Below the pieces are notes generated by a model that saw only the letters and a list, made by a program, of their open reading frames with translations, was not told the DNA's origin and searched no databases. Source: Thermoflavimicrobium daqui (GTDB lineage: Bacteria > Bacillota > Bacilli > Thermoactinomycetales > Thermoactinomycetaceae). From it: a DNA stretch of 64,000 nt. Location: NCBI RefSeq assembly GCF_003313465.1, contig NZ_KZ845666.1, positions 248,001 to 312,000 on the forward strand, given 5' to 3'. This document shows positions 1 to 8,501 of the stretch, one piece after another. The number at the start of each line of letters is the position of its first letter. The stretch's first letter is position 1. A program made the position numbers and the translations under genes.

Positions 1-300
1 AGAAACGAGGGAGAGGCATTTTAGGCTAAGTTGACCTTATGCCTCGTCTACACAGAATAGGAACTATTAAGAGATAAAGTCGGCTTCCAGGTTCTATCAT
101 GTCTTGGCTTAATGGAAAAATATAGAATTAGATGAGCATGCTTTTATGGCTTAAAGCTTTCTCCGAAAAGAATATCTCTTATGCGGATTCGGACTTATCT
201 CTGATCGACATCATTGGTTAGTGGCGAAAATATGCCGTTACTATCATCTATTATTATGCAAATCGACACCACTGATCTTTTTCAAACCTCTCTTTTTTTA
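1..300. other. Intergenic stretch before clpP
   Basis: I see no convincing gene here. The only structure is a 7-base inverted repeat (GAGGCAT at 13-19, ATGCCTC at 39-45) with a 19-base loop. It could be the tail of a terminator for a gene outside the window, but no T-run follows it. Confidence 0.5.
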
Positions 301-317
301 TTTGACCTTTTTTGACC
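301..317 (+). promoter_or_regulatory. CtsR operator of clpP
   Basis: The site reads TTTGACC-TTT-TTTGACC. Its reverse complement is the CtsR heptad repeat GGTCAAA-N3-GGTCAAA, a perfect match to the known class III heat-shock operator. It overlaps the -35 element of the clpP promoter, where a bound repressor would block RNA polymerase. This predicts that clpP is induced by heat and protein-folding stress. Confidence 0.9.
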
Positions 318-341
318 AATACGTTAAGATATAGGTATAAC
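312..341 (+). promoter_or_regulatory. clpP promoter (sigma-A type)
   Basis: A -35 TTGACC (312-317) is followed after 18 bases by a -10 TATAAC (336-341). The -35 lies inside the second CtsR heptad. The leader to the start codon at 384 would be about 35 bases. Confidence 0.7.
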
Positions 342-383
342 AAAATAGTTCTATTATTTACCCTAGAAAGGGGAGAAACGAAA

Positions 384-971
384 ATGGGTCTTGTACCAAT
401 AGTTGTAGAACAAACCAGTCGTGGTGAACGTTCATACGATATTTATTCCCGATTATTAAAAGATCGGATCATCCTTCTTGGTGGTCCTATTACTGATGAT
501 TCTGCTAATTTGACTGTTGCCCAACTTCTATATTTACAAGCTGAAGATCCTAACAAAGATATTCATCTATATATTAATTCTCCTGGAGGCTCGATCACTG
601 CAGGAATGGCTATATATGATACGATGCAGCACATTAAGCCAGATGTATCTACTATTTGTATTGGAATGGCTGCATCCATGGGTGCTTTCTTACTCGCTGC
701 TGGAACCAAAGGTAAGCGCCTAGCTTTGCCGAATAGTGAAATCATGATCCACCAACCTCTTGGTGGTGCTCAAGGACAAGCATCTGATATCGAAATTCGC
801 GCTAAACGGATCTTACGAATGCGTGAAAATCTAAATAAAATGCTAGCTGATTTCACAGGCCAACCTCTGGAAAGAATTGAGAAAGATACAGATCGAGATA
901 ACTTTATGTCCGCAAATGAAGCACTTGAATATGGAATAATTGACAAAGTATTAGTGAATGAATCAAAATAA
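384..971 (+). CDS. clpP: ATP-dependent Clp protease proteolytic subunit
   Basis: ClpP forms the tetradecameric serine-protease barrel that degrades substrates unfolded by ClpC, ClpX or ClpE in the cytoplasm. The product is 195 residues, the normal family length. The catalytic triad sits at the canonical positions: Ser98 in GMAASMG, His123 in MIHQP and Asp172 in DRDNF. I chose ATG 384 because an AAGGGGAG Shine-Dalgarno precedes it and the protein then starts in the usual way; an in-frame TTG at 312 lies inside the promoter and is not used. The gene stands alone between a CtsR-controlled promoter and an intrinsic terminator. Confidence 0.97.
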   Translation: MGLVPIVVEQTSRGERSYDIYSRLLKDRIILLGGPITDDSANLTVAQLLYLQAEDPNKDIHLYINSPGGSITAGMAIYDTMQHIKPDVSTICIGMAASMGAFLLAAGTKGKRLALPNSEIMIHQPLGGAQGQASDIEIRAKRILRMRENLNKMLADFTGQPLERIEKDTDRDNFMSANEALEYGIIDKVLVNESK

Positions 972-990
972 TATAATTAATTCAATTAAT

Positions 991-1025
991 AAAAATACCT
1001 TTAGAAGATTTCTGAAGGTATTTTT
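991..1025 (+). terminator. Intrinsic terminator after clpP
   Basis: The arms AAAAATACCTT and AAGGTATTTTT close a hairpin that ends in a T-run, 20 bases after the clpP stop codon. Confidence 0.85.
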
Positions 1026-1047
1026 ATTTAAAAAAGGAAGTGTATAG

Positions 1048-1377
1048 ATGGGACTTTTTTCTCAAACGCCTCATCCACCTTATTATGCGGTCATTTTCTC
1101 TTCAATCAAACCAGAGGATCAAACAAGCTACCAACAGATGTCTGATATGCTACTTGAGTTACTTAAAGATCAACCTGGATATTTAGGAGTGGAAAGTGTA
1201 CGAAATCAAGATGGACTTGGAATTACGATTTCTTATTGGGAAACACTTGAATCCATTCAAAAATGGAAACAGCATCCTCTTCATTTAAAAGCTCAACAGC
1301 TTGGCAAAGATGTGTGGTACTCTAATTATCGTGTGAAGATTTGTAAGGTTGAAAGAGATTATGGCTCAAACATATGA
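1048..1377 (+). CDS. Antibiotic biosynthesis monooxygenase (ABM) family protein
   Basis: This 109-residue protein has the pattern of ABM-domain ferredoxin-like dimers: a short N-terminal strand (YYAVIFSS), a helix over residues 25-42, a central GYLGVESV strand, and an ISYWETLESIQKWKQHPLH segment. The family includes small cofactor-free monooxygenases and heme-degrading enzymes; the substrate cannot be told from sequence. An AAAAGGAAG Shine-Dalgarno precedes the ATG. The gene follows the clpP terminator, so it probably has its own promoter or depends on read-through. Confidence 0.75.
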   Translation: MGLFSQTPHPPYYAVIFSSIKPEDQTSYQQMSDMLLELLKDQPGYLGVESVRNQDGLGITISYWETLESIQKWKQHPLHLKAQQLGKDVWYSNYRVKICKVERDYGSNI

Positions 1378-1424
1378 TTCAGTTTTCGAGCAACATAAGG
1401 AAACATAATATCTCCTGACGTGGA

Positions 1425-1494
1425 GGTTTTCCTTTTCCATTTTTCTCCCAATGATTAAAAGCAAGAAAAGGCATTTAACTGGAAAAGGAAAACC
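1425..1494. repeat. 15-base inverted repeat between convergent genes
   Basis: The arm at 1425-1439 (GGTTTTCCTTTTCCA) is perfectly complementary to 1480-1494, with a 40-base loop. It lies between two convergent genes (the ABM gene and the lipoprotein gene). It may terminate or stabilise either transcript; there is no long T-run on either side. Confidence 0.55.
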
Positions 1495-1523
1495 ACTTTT
1501 GTGATTATTTTTTGTTAATCCTT

Positions 1524-1898
1524 CTAATTAAAACGATAAGGCTTAACATCTTCCGCTTTTTTTACCTGTACACGGAATGGGTTTATAAAATTGACTTCCA
1601 TTATTTCTCTTCTAACCTCACGAGCTAAACGCGGATACTCACTTTCTTTGACATTGGGTTGTGGGATTACCGTAACGATAATATTACCCCAATTATAATC
1701 AACTAGCACATCCTGTACCCCATCTACATTCCTGGCAGCCTCTTTCATAAGATTATCTGAATAACCTACATAGCTATAAGAATGACTATCATTGTCTAAT
1801 CCTTCTCGCTCTGATGGCTTTTCATATCGTTGACAACCAATGACCAAGCAGAGGATCAAGGGATAGAGAATTAGAGATCTCCATCTCACAAAATACAC
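1524..1898 (-). CDS. YhcN/YlaJ-like sporulation lipoprotein
   Basis: This 124-residue protein begins with a hydrophobic signal segment and a lipobox (LVIGC, Cys at residue 22), so it should be lipid-anchored on the outer face of the membrane. The mature part has the pattern AARNVDGVQDVLVDYNWGNI, where a V-x-GV-x2-V-x-V strand is followed by a second strand. This resembles the YhcN/YlaJ family, known from forespore or spore-membrane lipoproteins in Bacillus. Assignment rests on lipobox, size and this pattern only. It lies downstream of a winged-helix regulator on the same strand. Confidence 0.6.
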   Translation of the reverse strand: MYFVRWRSLILYPLILCLVIGCQRYEKPSEREGLDNDSHSYSYVGYSDNLMKEAARNVDGVQDVLVDYNWGNIIVTVIPQPNVKESEYPRLAREVRREIMEVNFINPFRVQVKKAEDVKPYRFN

Positions 1899-1942
1899 CT
1901 CCCTGTCGTTAGTGTGATACAGGAAGGTGCATTTAATACAAT

Positions 1943-2482
1943 CTATAATGGTTCTGGAATCACAAGTGTTGAAAGCGTTCGCGAACGTCGTTTCGGCGAG
2001 GGAAGCTTATCTAATGCTTCTTGGATGATTTCATTCATTTTATTCATAAATTGTTGATATTCTTCATCACTTAAATTTAAATGAAACTGACGATATTCAA
2101 CACCATCTTGTTTTAAGTTAATTTTCTCTTGTTGAAGGTAGCGTTGATAATCTGATTGTAAAATTGCTAAAAATGCTAAGAAATGCTCCATATAGTCTTC
2201 GCAACTAAGTTCTTGATCATCCATTAAGGGTGTAAAGAGATCTCTCTCTGCTAAAGCATAAACCCTTTCTACCGCTCCGCGAACTTGCCTTTGTTGAATA
2301 ATCGCCAAAAGTCCGCCATTTAATAATTTATTTAAATGGCGGTATAAAGTAGCTTGAGGAACATCTGATAATATTTCCATCAATTGTTGAGCAGTAAGCT
2401 TACGCCCTCCTACAAATGCACGAATCATCCGCATACGAAGAGGATGAAGAAGCAGGGTTTCCTTAGGAGTCTGAATAGTCAA
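1943..2482 (-). CDS. Winged-helix (ArsR-like) transcriptional regulator
   Basis: The N-terminal 75 residues form a winged helix-turn-helix: HPLRMRMIRAF, then the LTAQQLMEIL helix, then the recognition helix in VPQATLYRHLNKL, then a wing (GGLLAIIQQRQVRGAVERVYAL). This matches ArsR/HTH_20-type regulators. The C-terminal half is mainly helical and charged (LSDEEYQQFMNKMNEIIQEAL), probably for dimerisation or an effector. No metal-binding cysteine pair typical of true ArsR sensors is present. The target is unknown; the lipoprotein gene 45 bases downstream is the only obvious partner. Confidence 0.75.
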   Translation of the reverse strand: MTIQTPKETLLLHPLRMRMIRAFVGGRKLTAQQLMEILSDVPQATLYRHLNKLLNGGLLAIIQQRQVRGAVERVYALAERDLFTPLMDDQELSCEDYMEHFLAFLAILQSDYQRYLQQEKINLKQDGVEYRQFHLNLSDEEYQQFMNKMNEIIQEALDKLPSPKRRSRTLSTLVIPEPL

Positions 2483-2896
2483 TCACCCCTACCTTAATTA
2501 CTATTCATATTGATTATAAATTAATTATCCATTGGTCAGTTCACCCAAATGGGTATAAAATTACAAAAAATATCTATCCACAATATAGTAGTCGATAAAA
2601 TAGTTTTTCAATTTATTCAGCTTTTATAAAGTATTCTTTTTACATCTCAGTTATTTTACAGGATGAAATTTTTGGAAACCATACAGAAAAAAAACGAGGA
2701 ATCGCCTCGTAGAGAAGAGCGGATTTCTCTTTATCCACTCCTATTTAAGCTAAGTCTGGGCAGAAAAAGAGAAATCCCATTATATTTTTAGTAAGAAACT
2801 TTGTCAACTATTAATGACCTACCCTATGGTTAAGGAAGTAACTGATTAAGAAAAAGTATGTGTTTTACTAAAATCTATCTATATTAGAATTGATCA
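2483..2896. other. Intergenic region between regulator and HPr gene
   Basis: No gene seen. It holds the terminator of the HPr operon (2687-2710) and, next to it, a second pair of complementary tracts: GGATTTCTCTTT near 2719-2731 and AAAGAGAAATCC near 2767-2778. The promoter of the winged-helix regulator should lie near 2490-2580, but I cannot pick out a good -35/-10 pair. Confidence 0.5.
2687..2710 (-). terminator. Intrinsic terminator of the rapZ-yvcK-whiA-HPr operon
   Basis: On the minus strand ACGAGG-CGATT-CCTCGT is followed directly by eight T residues. It lies about 190 bases after the HPr stop codon and is the first good terminator in that direction. Confidence 0.75.
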
Positions 2897-3154
2897 CTAT
2901 TCTGCTTTAGACACTAATTCTGCAAGTGCATTAACAGCATCTTGAGCATCTGGGCCATCCGCACTAATTACGATCTCAGATCCCTTGGAAGCAGCCAAAC
3001 TCATCACACCCATGATGCTTTTGGCATTTACTTTTTTACTTCCTTTTGCTACAAACACTTGTGATGAAAACTGATTTGCTTTTTGAACGAATGCTGCTGC
3101 AGGACGCGCATGTAAGCCTGCTTCTAAGTTAACGACTACTTTTTTCTCTACCAT
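2897..3154 (-). CDS. HPr-family phosphocarrier in the crh position
   Basis: This 85-residue HPr-fold protein has both regulatory residues: His15 in GLHARPAA, the site phosphorylated by PTS Enzyme I, and Ser46 in AKSIMGV, the site phosphorylated by HPr kinase. It sits at the end of the rapZ-yvcK-whiA operon. In Bacillus subtilis this position holds crh, whose product has lost His15 and acts only in carbon catabolite control through CcpA. Here the residue is kept, so the protein could serve PTS sugar transport as well as catabolite repression. HprK, which would phosphorylate Ser46, is encoded at 25.7 kb. I leave the symbol empty because locus says crh and sequence says ptsH. Confidence 0.93.
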   Translation of the reverse strand: MVEKKVVVNLEAGLHARPAAAFVQKANQFSSQVFVAKGSKKVNAKSIMGVMSLAASKGSEIVISADGPDAQDAVNALAELVSKAE

Positions 3155-3210
3155 GACTTTCTCTGCTCCTTCCTCATATGTTTTGAAGTAGCAGAATATC
3201 CACCTCTCTT

Positions 3211-4149
3211 TTACTCACATTTTCGTAATTGATTTGCCATTTCGTCTAGTTTACGTAAACGATGGTTAATAGCTGATTTACTAATTTTTCCACTGGGTAA
3301 TAGCTGCCCTAACTCTGTCAAACTAATTTCTGGATATTTCCTACGTGTTTCAGCTACTTCACGTAATCGAGCAGGAAGCTGATCTAGGCCAATTTCTCTG
3401 TCAATAAGATCAATATTTTCTATTTGACGCATCGCTGCTTGAATGGTTTTATTCAAATTCGCTGTTTCACAATTTACCAGCCGATTAACAGAGTTACGCA
3501 TATCCTTCATAATACGAACATTTTCGAAGAGCAGAAGAGACGGATGAGCACCAATGATATTTAGGAACTCACCAATTTTATCTCCTTCTTTTATATAAAC
3601 AACATACCCTTTTTTTCTCTCAATCATTTTAGCATGAAGAAAAAAAGTGTTCATAAGTTGACAAAGTGCTTCGCTATGATCATGATAGGTGGAGATGATC
3701 TCCAAATGATACGAAGAACTATCTGGATTATTTACAGAGCCCCCAGCCAAAAAAGCCCCCCGCAAGTACGCACGCTTACAGCATTGTTTTTCGATCAGTT
3801 CAGGAGCAATTCCTTGGATACGCTCCCAACTTTTTTCTTTTAAAATAAATAGTTTGGATAAAATGGAGTCCGCTTGGGTAGAAAGACGAATAAGGTATAC
3901 ATTATTTTTCTTTAAGCGTACTTTCTTGCGAACCAGCACCTCAGGTTGCACATGATATAAATCTTTAAATAAAGAAAATACATGACGAGCAGTCGCCGGA
4001 TTTTCAGTAGAAATATCTAAAACCATTCGCCTTTCTCTTAGATGAATCATCCCATTCATCCGAACTAAAGCGGATAACTCTGCTTTCTTACAGCAGCTCT
4101 CCACCTTTAATTGCGTTAATTCTTTTTTGGTTGTTGAAGTAAAGGACAT
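3211..4149 (-). CDS. whiA: DNA-binding protein WhiA
   Basis: WhiA is a sporulation and cell-division regulator of Gram-positive bacteria, combining an N-terminal LAGLIDADG-like domain with a C-terminal helix-turn-helix. The 312-residue product has the conserved [15 protein letters not shown] motif (around residue 128) and the C-terminal DNA-binding segment ([20 protein letters not shown]). It lies 12 bases downstream of yvcK, as in Bacillus, where WhiA affects chromosome segregation and division. The homing-endonuclease-like domain is inactive in this family. Confidence 0.96.
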   Translation of the reverse strand: MSFTSTTKKELTQLKVESCCKKAELSALVRMNGMIHLRERRMVLDISTENPATARHVFSLFKDLYHVQPEVLVRKKVRLKKNNVYLIRLSTQADSILSKLFILKEKSWERIQGIAPELIEKQCCKRAYLRGAFLAGGSVNNPDSSSYHLEIISTYHDHSEALCQLMNTFFLHAKMIERKKGYVVYIKEGDKIGEFLNIIGAHPSLLLFENVRIMKDMRNSVNRLVNCETANLNKTIQAAMRQIENIDLIDREIGLDQLPARLREVAETRRKYPEISLTELGQLLPSGKISKSAINHRLRKLDEMANQLRKCE

Positions 4150-4161
4150 GATCCATCCCTC

Positions 4162-5163
4162 TTATCCGCTCTGTAGCCTTCTAAGACGTTCTTGAATTAA
4201 TTTTAAAATATGCTTACTAATGCGATCCGCATCATGTCGTAGCACTGATTGATATAACAATAAATTATCTGCAAGCACTTGGCAACCCATTTTATGAATT
4301 TGTTCGATATCCGGCACGACCATTTGTTGACTACTTTTAGCATATCGCCGTTGAACTTCAAGCGGCGGAACCTCATTATTTACTATAACTTGATCAAATA
4401 ATCTTTCACCAACATGATCATAAATCGCTCTTACATGATCACTGGCAGTAAAATGATCGGTCTCACCGGGTTGGGTCATAACATTACAAACGTAGATTTT
4501 AGAAGCATGTGAAGCTCGGATCGATTCAGTCATATTTTTCACCAATAAATTGGGAAGAATACTTGTATAAAGACTACCCGGACCAACCACAATCCCATCC
4601 GCATCGGCAATTGCAGATATTGCCTCTTCAAGTGGTCTTGGTTCAGGTGGATGTAAGAATACACGATGAATTTTTTTCCCTGTTTTTGGGATTTGCGATT
4701 CACCTTTTACAATCGTGCCATCGATCATTTCAGCAATTAAGGTTACATCTTGTTCACTTGCTGGGAAAACCCGACCACGAACCGCTAAAACTTTACTCAT
4801 TTCCTTAACGGCCTGTGTAAAATCGCCTGTAATCTCTTTTAAAGCCGCAATCATTAAATTTCCCAATGTATGCCCTTTAAGGCCCCCACCATTTTCAAAA
4901 CGGTATTGGAAAACACTCTCTAGCAAAGGTTCTGTATCTGCTAAAGCGATCATCACATTACGAATATCTCCAGGGGGAGGCATTTGTAAATCATTACGTA
5001 GTCTACCTGAGCTACCTCCATCATCTGCTACAGTGACTATAGCTGTAATTTCTGCAGAAAGCTTTTTGAGTCCCCTTAATATAACAGATAGGCCCGTACC
5101 TCCACCGATACAAACGATATGTGGACGAGCCATTCTCATCGCCCAGTTCTGTTTAGTCAACAC
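4162..5163 (-). CDS. yvcK: Gluconeogenesis factor YvcK (CofD-like)
   Basis: YvcK binds UDP-sugars and is needed for growth on gluconeogenic carbon sources and for correct placement of wall synthesis. The CofD-like fold is seen from GGGTGLSVILRGLKK at the N-terminus, VADDGGSSGRLR, GNLMIAALKE and DGIVVGPGSLYTSILPNL. The start is uncertain: a GTG at 5163 and a TTG at 5160 sit directly on an AGAAGGTG Shine-Dalgarno, while homologues begin near the later ATG codons at 5139 and 5133. The true protein is therefore 323 to 333 residues. It lies 5 bases after rapZ and 12 before whiA, indicating one operon. Confidence 0.95.
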   Translation of the reverse strand: MLTKQNWAMRMARPHIVCIGGGTGLSVILRGLKKLSAEITAIVTVADDGGSSGRLRNDLQMPPPGDIRNVMIALADTEPLLESVFQYRFENGGGLKGHTLGNLMIAALKEITGDFTQAVKEMSKVLAVRGRVFPASEQDVTLIAEMIDGTIVKGESQIPKTGKKIHRVFLHPPEPRPLEEAISAIADADGIVVGPGSLYTSILPNLLVKNMTESIRASHASKIYVCNVMTQPGETDHFTASDHVRAIYDHVGERLFDQVIVNNEVPPLEVQRRYAKSSQQMVVPDIEQIHKMGCQVLADNLLLYQSVLRHDADRISKHILKLIQERLRRLQSG

Positions 5164-5168
5164 CTTCT

Positions 5169-6044
5169 TTATCCGCCTTTCTCGATGTCTCGGTGTATCA
5201 CCCGGCAGTGCTCTTTCTCTTTAAATAAACGATATAAATGTTCAGCAATCGCAACAGAGCGATGCTTCCCACCTGTACAGCCAATCCCTATAACTAAATG
5301 TGACTTCCCCTCTTTATGATAATTTGGTAACAGAAATGAAAGTAGGTCTTCCAGCTTCAATAAAAATTGCTTTGTTTCTGACCACTTATGCACATAGTCA
5401 TACACATCATGATCTTTTCCTGTATGCGGACGAAGGGAATCAACATAGTGAGGATTAGGTAAAAATCGAACATCAAATACTAAATCTGCATCGATAGGAA
5501 TCCCATGCTTAAAGCCAAAAGACATGAAATTTACGGTCATTCCCACTTGATCGATCTGGGAGTAATGAGCCATAATCTTTTCTTTGAGCTGACTCGGCTT
5601 TAGGGCACTTGTATTAATGATTTGATGGGCTCTACCTTTAAGTTCGTCTAATAATTTACGTTCTTGAGCAATTCCATAAAGTGGGGTTCCATCTGGAGAA
5701 AGAGGGTGCCTTCTTCTTGTTTCTTTATAGCGGCGAACTAGCGTTTGGTCATCTGCATCCAAAAATAAAATTCGATAATGAATTCCATGGATTTTTTCTA
5801 ACATTTCCAGTGAATCAAATAACGAAGAGAAAAATTCTCGACCTCGTAAGTCAATCACCAAGGCAACCTTCCGGAGCTTTCCCTCCGATTGTTCTAATAG
5901 CTCCACAAATTTAGGAAGTAAAATCGGAGGAAGGTTATCGATACAAAAAAACCCTAGATCTTCTAAACTCTGCACTGCAACCGTTTTACCAGCGCCGGAC
6001 ATTCCGGTGATGACAACTAGATTAAGCTCTCTGTTGGCTTTCAT
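5169..6044 (-). CDS. rapZ: RNase adapter / nucleotide-binding protein RapZ (YvcJ)
   Basis: RapZ/YvcJ is a P-loop protein that binds NTPs and, in other bacteria, a UDP-GlcNAc-related signal controlling glucosamine-6-phosphate synthesis; in Bacillus it affects competence. The Walker A GMSGAGKT lies near residues 14-21 and the family C-terminal motif CTGGKHRSV is intact. I chose ATG 6044, six bases after GGTG of AAAGGTG, rather than the GTG/ATG codons at 6053 and 6050, which overlap that ribosome site; this gives 291 residues. It is the first gene of the rapZ-yvcK-whiA-HPr unit. A TATAAT about 40 bases upstream may be its -10 but has no good -35. Confidence 0.95.
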   Translation of the reverse strand: MKANRELNLVVITGMSGAGKTVAVQSLEDLGFFCIDNLPPILLPKFVELLEQSEGKLRKVALVIDLRGREFFSSLFDSLEMLEKIHGIHYRILFLDADDQTLVRRYKETRRRHPLSPDGTPLYGIAQERKLLDELKGRAHQIINTSALKPSQLKEKIMAHYSQIDQVGMTVNFMSFGFKHGIPIDADLVFDVRFLPNPHYVDSLRPHTGKDHDVYDYVHKWSETKQFLLKLEDLLSFLLPNYHKEGKSHLVIGIGCTGGKHRSVAIAEHLYRLFKEKEHCRVIHRDIEKGG

Positions 6045-6385
6045 AGCCATCACCTTTCATTTTTATATTATCTTATATATTATAGCTTAGTTTTTACTCT
6101 GATCATAAATTCCTTTGATGTAAATTTCTACAAACATCCTGCTTTCGTATTACAGTGATAGAAGATCGGGCCAAAGAAAAACACGAGTCCTATTCGCGTC
6201 AAAGCATTGACCAAGGTATAATTCCTAGTTCCTTTTGTAGTTGATAAAATCAGTGCTGCAAATCAGAATTTTCAGGTGAAGTAGCAGGATCGATACCTAT
6301 AAACAGATAGTTATTCGCAAGCAATTCGCTTTTGATCTCTATTCATAGACGAATCGCTTGCGAATTAGACAACTTTCCATAAAAA
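6045..6385. other. Intergenic region upstream of rapZ
   Basis: No gene seen in 341 bases. It holds a strong inverted repeat at 6314-6364 (listed separately) just after the thioredoxin gene and an AT-rich putative rapZ promoter region near 6065-6110. In B. subtilis the trxB and yvcI genes lie in this part of the locus; neither is present. Confidence 0.6.
6314..6364 (-). repeat. Inverted repeat downstream of the thioredoxin gene
   Basis: Arms TTCGCAAGCAATTCG (6314-6328) and CGAATCGCTTGCGAA (6350-6364) pair over 15 bases with one mismatch and a 21-base loop. It lies 20 bases after the thioredoxin stop codon. There is no T-run, so it is more likely an mRNA 3' stabiliser or a Rho-type or protein site than an intrinsic terminator. 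Confidence 0.6.
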
Positions 6386-6709
6386 CTACTTTTTTTGTGA
6401 CATTCCAGCTAAGAAGGATTCAATCTGCTCTTTTGTTTTTGCATCACGACTTGGTAAACGCCCGATTTCTTCACCATCTTTAAAAATAAGGAAAGTAGGA
6501 ATTCCTTTTACATTATACTGTTCGGCAATAGAAGGTGCTTCATCCACATTTAATGAAGCAAATGTATAGTGGTTCTGAAATTGATCCTCAATAGCTGGTA
6601 AATCCGGCTCAATTCGCTTACAATCTGGACACCAGTCCGCTGTAAATTCCACTACCTTATCTCCCATTTGTACAAAAGGAGCAAAAGAATCTTCCCCTAG
6701 CTTTTTCAT
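6386..6709 (-). CDS. Thioredoxin-family protein
   Basis: A single thioredoxin fold of 107 residues with the active site WCPDC (after EFTAD) and the conserved cis-Pro in KGIPTFLIFKDG. There is no signal peptide or membrane anchor, so it is cytoplasmic. The central PD of the CxxC differs from the GP of housekeeping TrxA, so it is probably a specialised thiol reductase. It starts 15 bases after the TPR-protein gene and is likely co-transcribed with it; the ribosome site AAGGAG is well placed. In B. subtilis the equivalent place after yvcD is taken by thioredoxin reductase trxB. Confidence 0.88.
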   Translation of the reverse strand: MKKLGEDSFAPFVQMGDKVVEFTADWCPDCKRIEPDLPAIEDQFQNHYTFASLNVDEAPSIAEQYNVKGIPTFLIFKDGEEIGRLPSRDAKTKEQIESFLAGMSQKK

Positions 6710-6724
6710 ATAAGCAACTCCTTA

Positions 6725-8407
6725 CTATGAATAAAATAATTTAGTTACAACAGGTTCCAATTGTCGAATATATCGTGTTAGTGTCGATGAAGAAATTTTA
6801 TATTTATGAGCAAGGGCTGTTTTGGTAATCGACTCCTGATGATGTTTTGCTACAGCATATTCAATAGCCGCAGCCCATCCTTCTTTTTTGCGGATCGGTG
6901 GAATGCCTTGATTTAGTTGTTCCCGCCAAAGAGCCATAACATCCTGTTTGAGCTTGTCCGAAGTTTCTTCCATATGGCTTAAACAACATTCTAATACTTG
7001 ATCCCACTTCTTTTTCCATACTGAAAAATCGACTTGTGCATTGGGTCGTTCTAATTGTAGTTTATACCCTTCATAATTCATCGTAAACGGGGGAGCTGCT
7101 TTCATTTCTTGTAAAATTTCCAGAGCAAGCCTTTTCACCTGAATGCTACCTATAGTTTGTAATAAAAACTCTCTGAGTCTTTTTTCCAGATCATCTGGAT
7201 TAATAGCCGCTAATGCTTGAAGGGCTTCAATCTTCTCCTCATCTTCTCCTTCATCCATAACGGTATATAAAAAAGAGATAAATTCTGGATCCGAATGAAG
7301 ATCTTGAGCGCTTTTTGATAACATGATTTCTTCTTTTGGAATCTGATAGTCATAACTAATAACGGGACAAGAACGATCTGGATGAGTTAAATATTGATCT
7401 AACTGTTTTAAGTAAAAACGGGGTACCCCTGACTGCTGATCGATAACTAATGCTTTTTTCCAATAACGCCGTGCTTGAAGCAGTCGTCCTGTATTCCAAG
7501 CGGAAACGGCTGCATAATGATAAAGATCTGGTTCGGGCAATACTTCTACTTTTACAAGCAATGAGAAAAGCTTATATGCAACTTCATGCTCTCCAAGTGT
7601 TCCCATCGTCAGACCTAATTTATAGGCATGTTCCTTATGCATTGGAACTAAATTTTTTAGAGTTTGAATGATTCGTTGACTTAATGTGGCTTTACCCATG
7701 GAATCACTAATGACAGCAAAGTTACATAAGGCATGTAAGTTTGTTGGATCACGCTTTAATACTTGATCTATCAAATCTAATGATTCCTCAATTTTGCCAG
7801 TGTAATAGTAAGCTTGAGCCAGATTATTGTATGCAGGCAAGTAGTCTGGCTCAAGTTCGATAATCTCTTTTAAGAGCTCAATAGCTGGTGGAAAATCACC
7901 TGATTCTAAATATTGATAAGCTTCTTCATGCTTCTCAACATGTGGCGGCAATTTAGCAGGGATCGGCTCCTTGGGGGGACGCCCCAATTCCAACGAAAGC
8001 ATATACAACATATCTTCCGCTTCTTCGGCAAATTCTCCATATGGGTCTCTACCTAAATACTCAAGCAAATAATTCTCAGCTAACTCGAGGTTGTCCATAT
8101 TGCCCGCATTGTTCGCCATATAAAAAAAACATTCATGAAGACTTGGATCAACTTCATCTAGGATTCCTTTTAAAACCTCGTTGGATTCCTCATAACGACC
8201 CAGTTCAGATAAGATTCCAGCTAAATTACAGTGATTGACTGGATTCTCGGGCTCTTTTTCTACGGCTAGACGAAAGTACTTCAGTGCTTTTTCGTATTGA
8301 TGACGATTTAATGATCGGACAGCAAGCTCAAAATAGAATCCGGCATCAAAACGAAGTCGAATCACTTTTTTCTCCTTGCTATCCAATCCGATTTGCGACT
8401 TTTTCAT
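6725..8407 (-). CDS. TPR-repeat protein with C-terminal HTH (YvcD-like)
   Basis: The 560-residue protein starts with several tetratricopeptide repeats, clearest at about residues 25-90 (FELAVRSLNRHQYEKALKYF, NHCNLAGILSELGRYEESN), 160-250 (AYQYLESGDFPPAIELLKEI, AYNNLAQAYYYTGKIEESLD) and 300-340. The middle is helical. The last 45 residues look like a helix-turn-helix (ITKTALAHKYKISSSTLTRY), suggesting DNA binding. By position, upstream of rapZ and downstream of his genes, it matches B. subtilis YvcD, whose function is unknown. It probably acts as a protein-interaction scaffold; any regulatory role is inference from the C-terminal motif. Confidence 0.75.
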   Translation of the reverse strand: MKKSQIGLDSKEKKVIRLRFDAGFYFELAVRSLNRHQYEKALKYFRLAVEKEPENPVNHCNLAGILSELGRYEESNEVLKGILDEVDPSLHECFFYMANNAGNMDNLELAENYLLEYLGRDPYGEFAEEAEDMLYMLSLELGRPPKEPIPAKLPPHVEKHEEAYQYLESGDFPPAIELLKEIIELEPDYLPAYNNLAQAYYYTGKIEESLDLIDQVLKRDPTNLHALCNFAVISDSMGKATLSQRIIQTLKNLVPMHKEHAYKLGLTMGTLGEHEVAYKLFSLLVKVEVLPEPDLYHYAAVSAWNTGRLLQARRYWKKALVIDQQSGVPRFYLKQLDQYLTHPDRSCPVISYDYQIPKEEIMLSKSAQDLHSDPEFISFLYTVMDEGEDEEKIEALQALAAINPDDLEKRLREFLLQTIGSIQVKRLALEILQEMKAAPPFTMNYEGYKLQLERPNAQVDFSVWKKKWDQVLECCLSHMEETSDKLKQDVMALWREQLNQGIPPIRKKEGWAAAIEYAVAKHHQESITKTALAHKYKISSSTLTRYIRQLEPVVTKLFYS

Positions 8408-8501
8408 AATTTCCCTCCAACCAGCCCAGCATGATTTTACTGGTGGGATGGTATCTGACTGAAAAAGTATATCATACTTTTCATTAAAATACAGTTAAGG
8501 T

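Noticed and set aside
4715-5224. 169-codon open frame antisense to yvcK
   Set aside because: Covers the conserved yvcK coding region in reverse; no translation signal; the real gene is certain.
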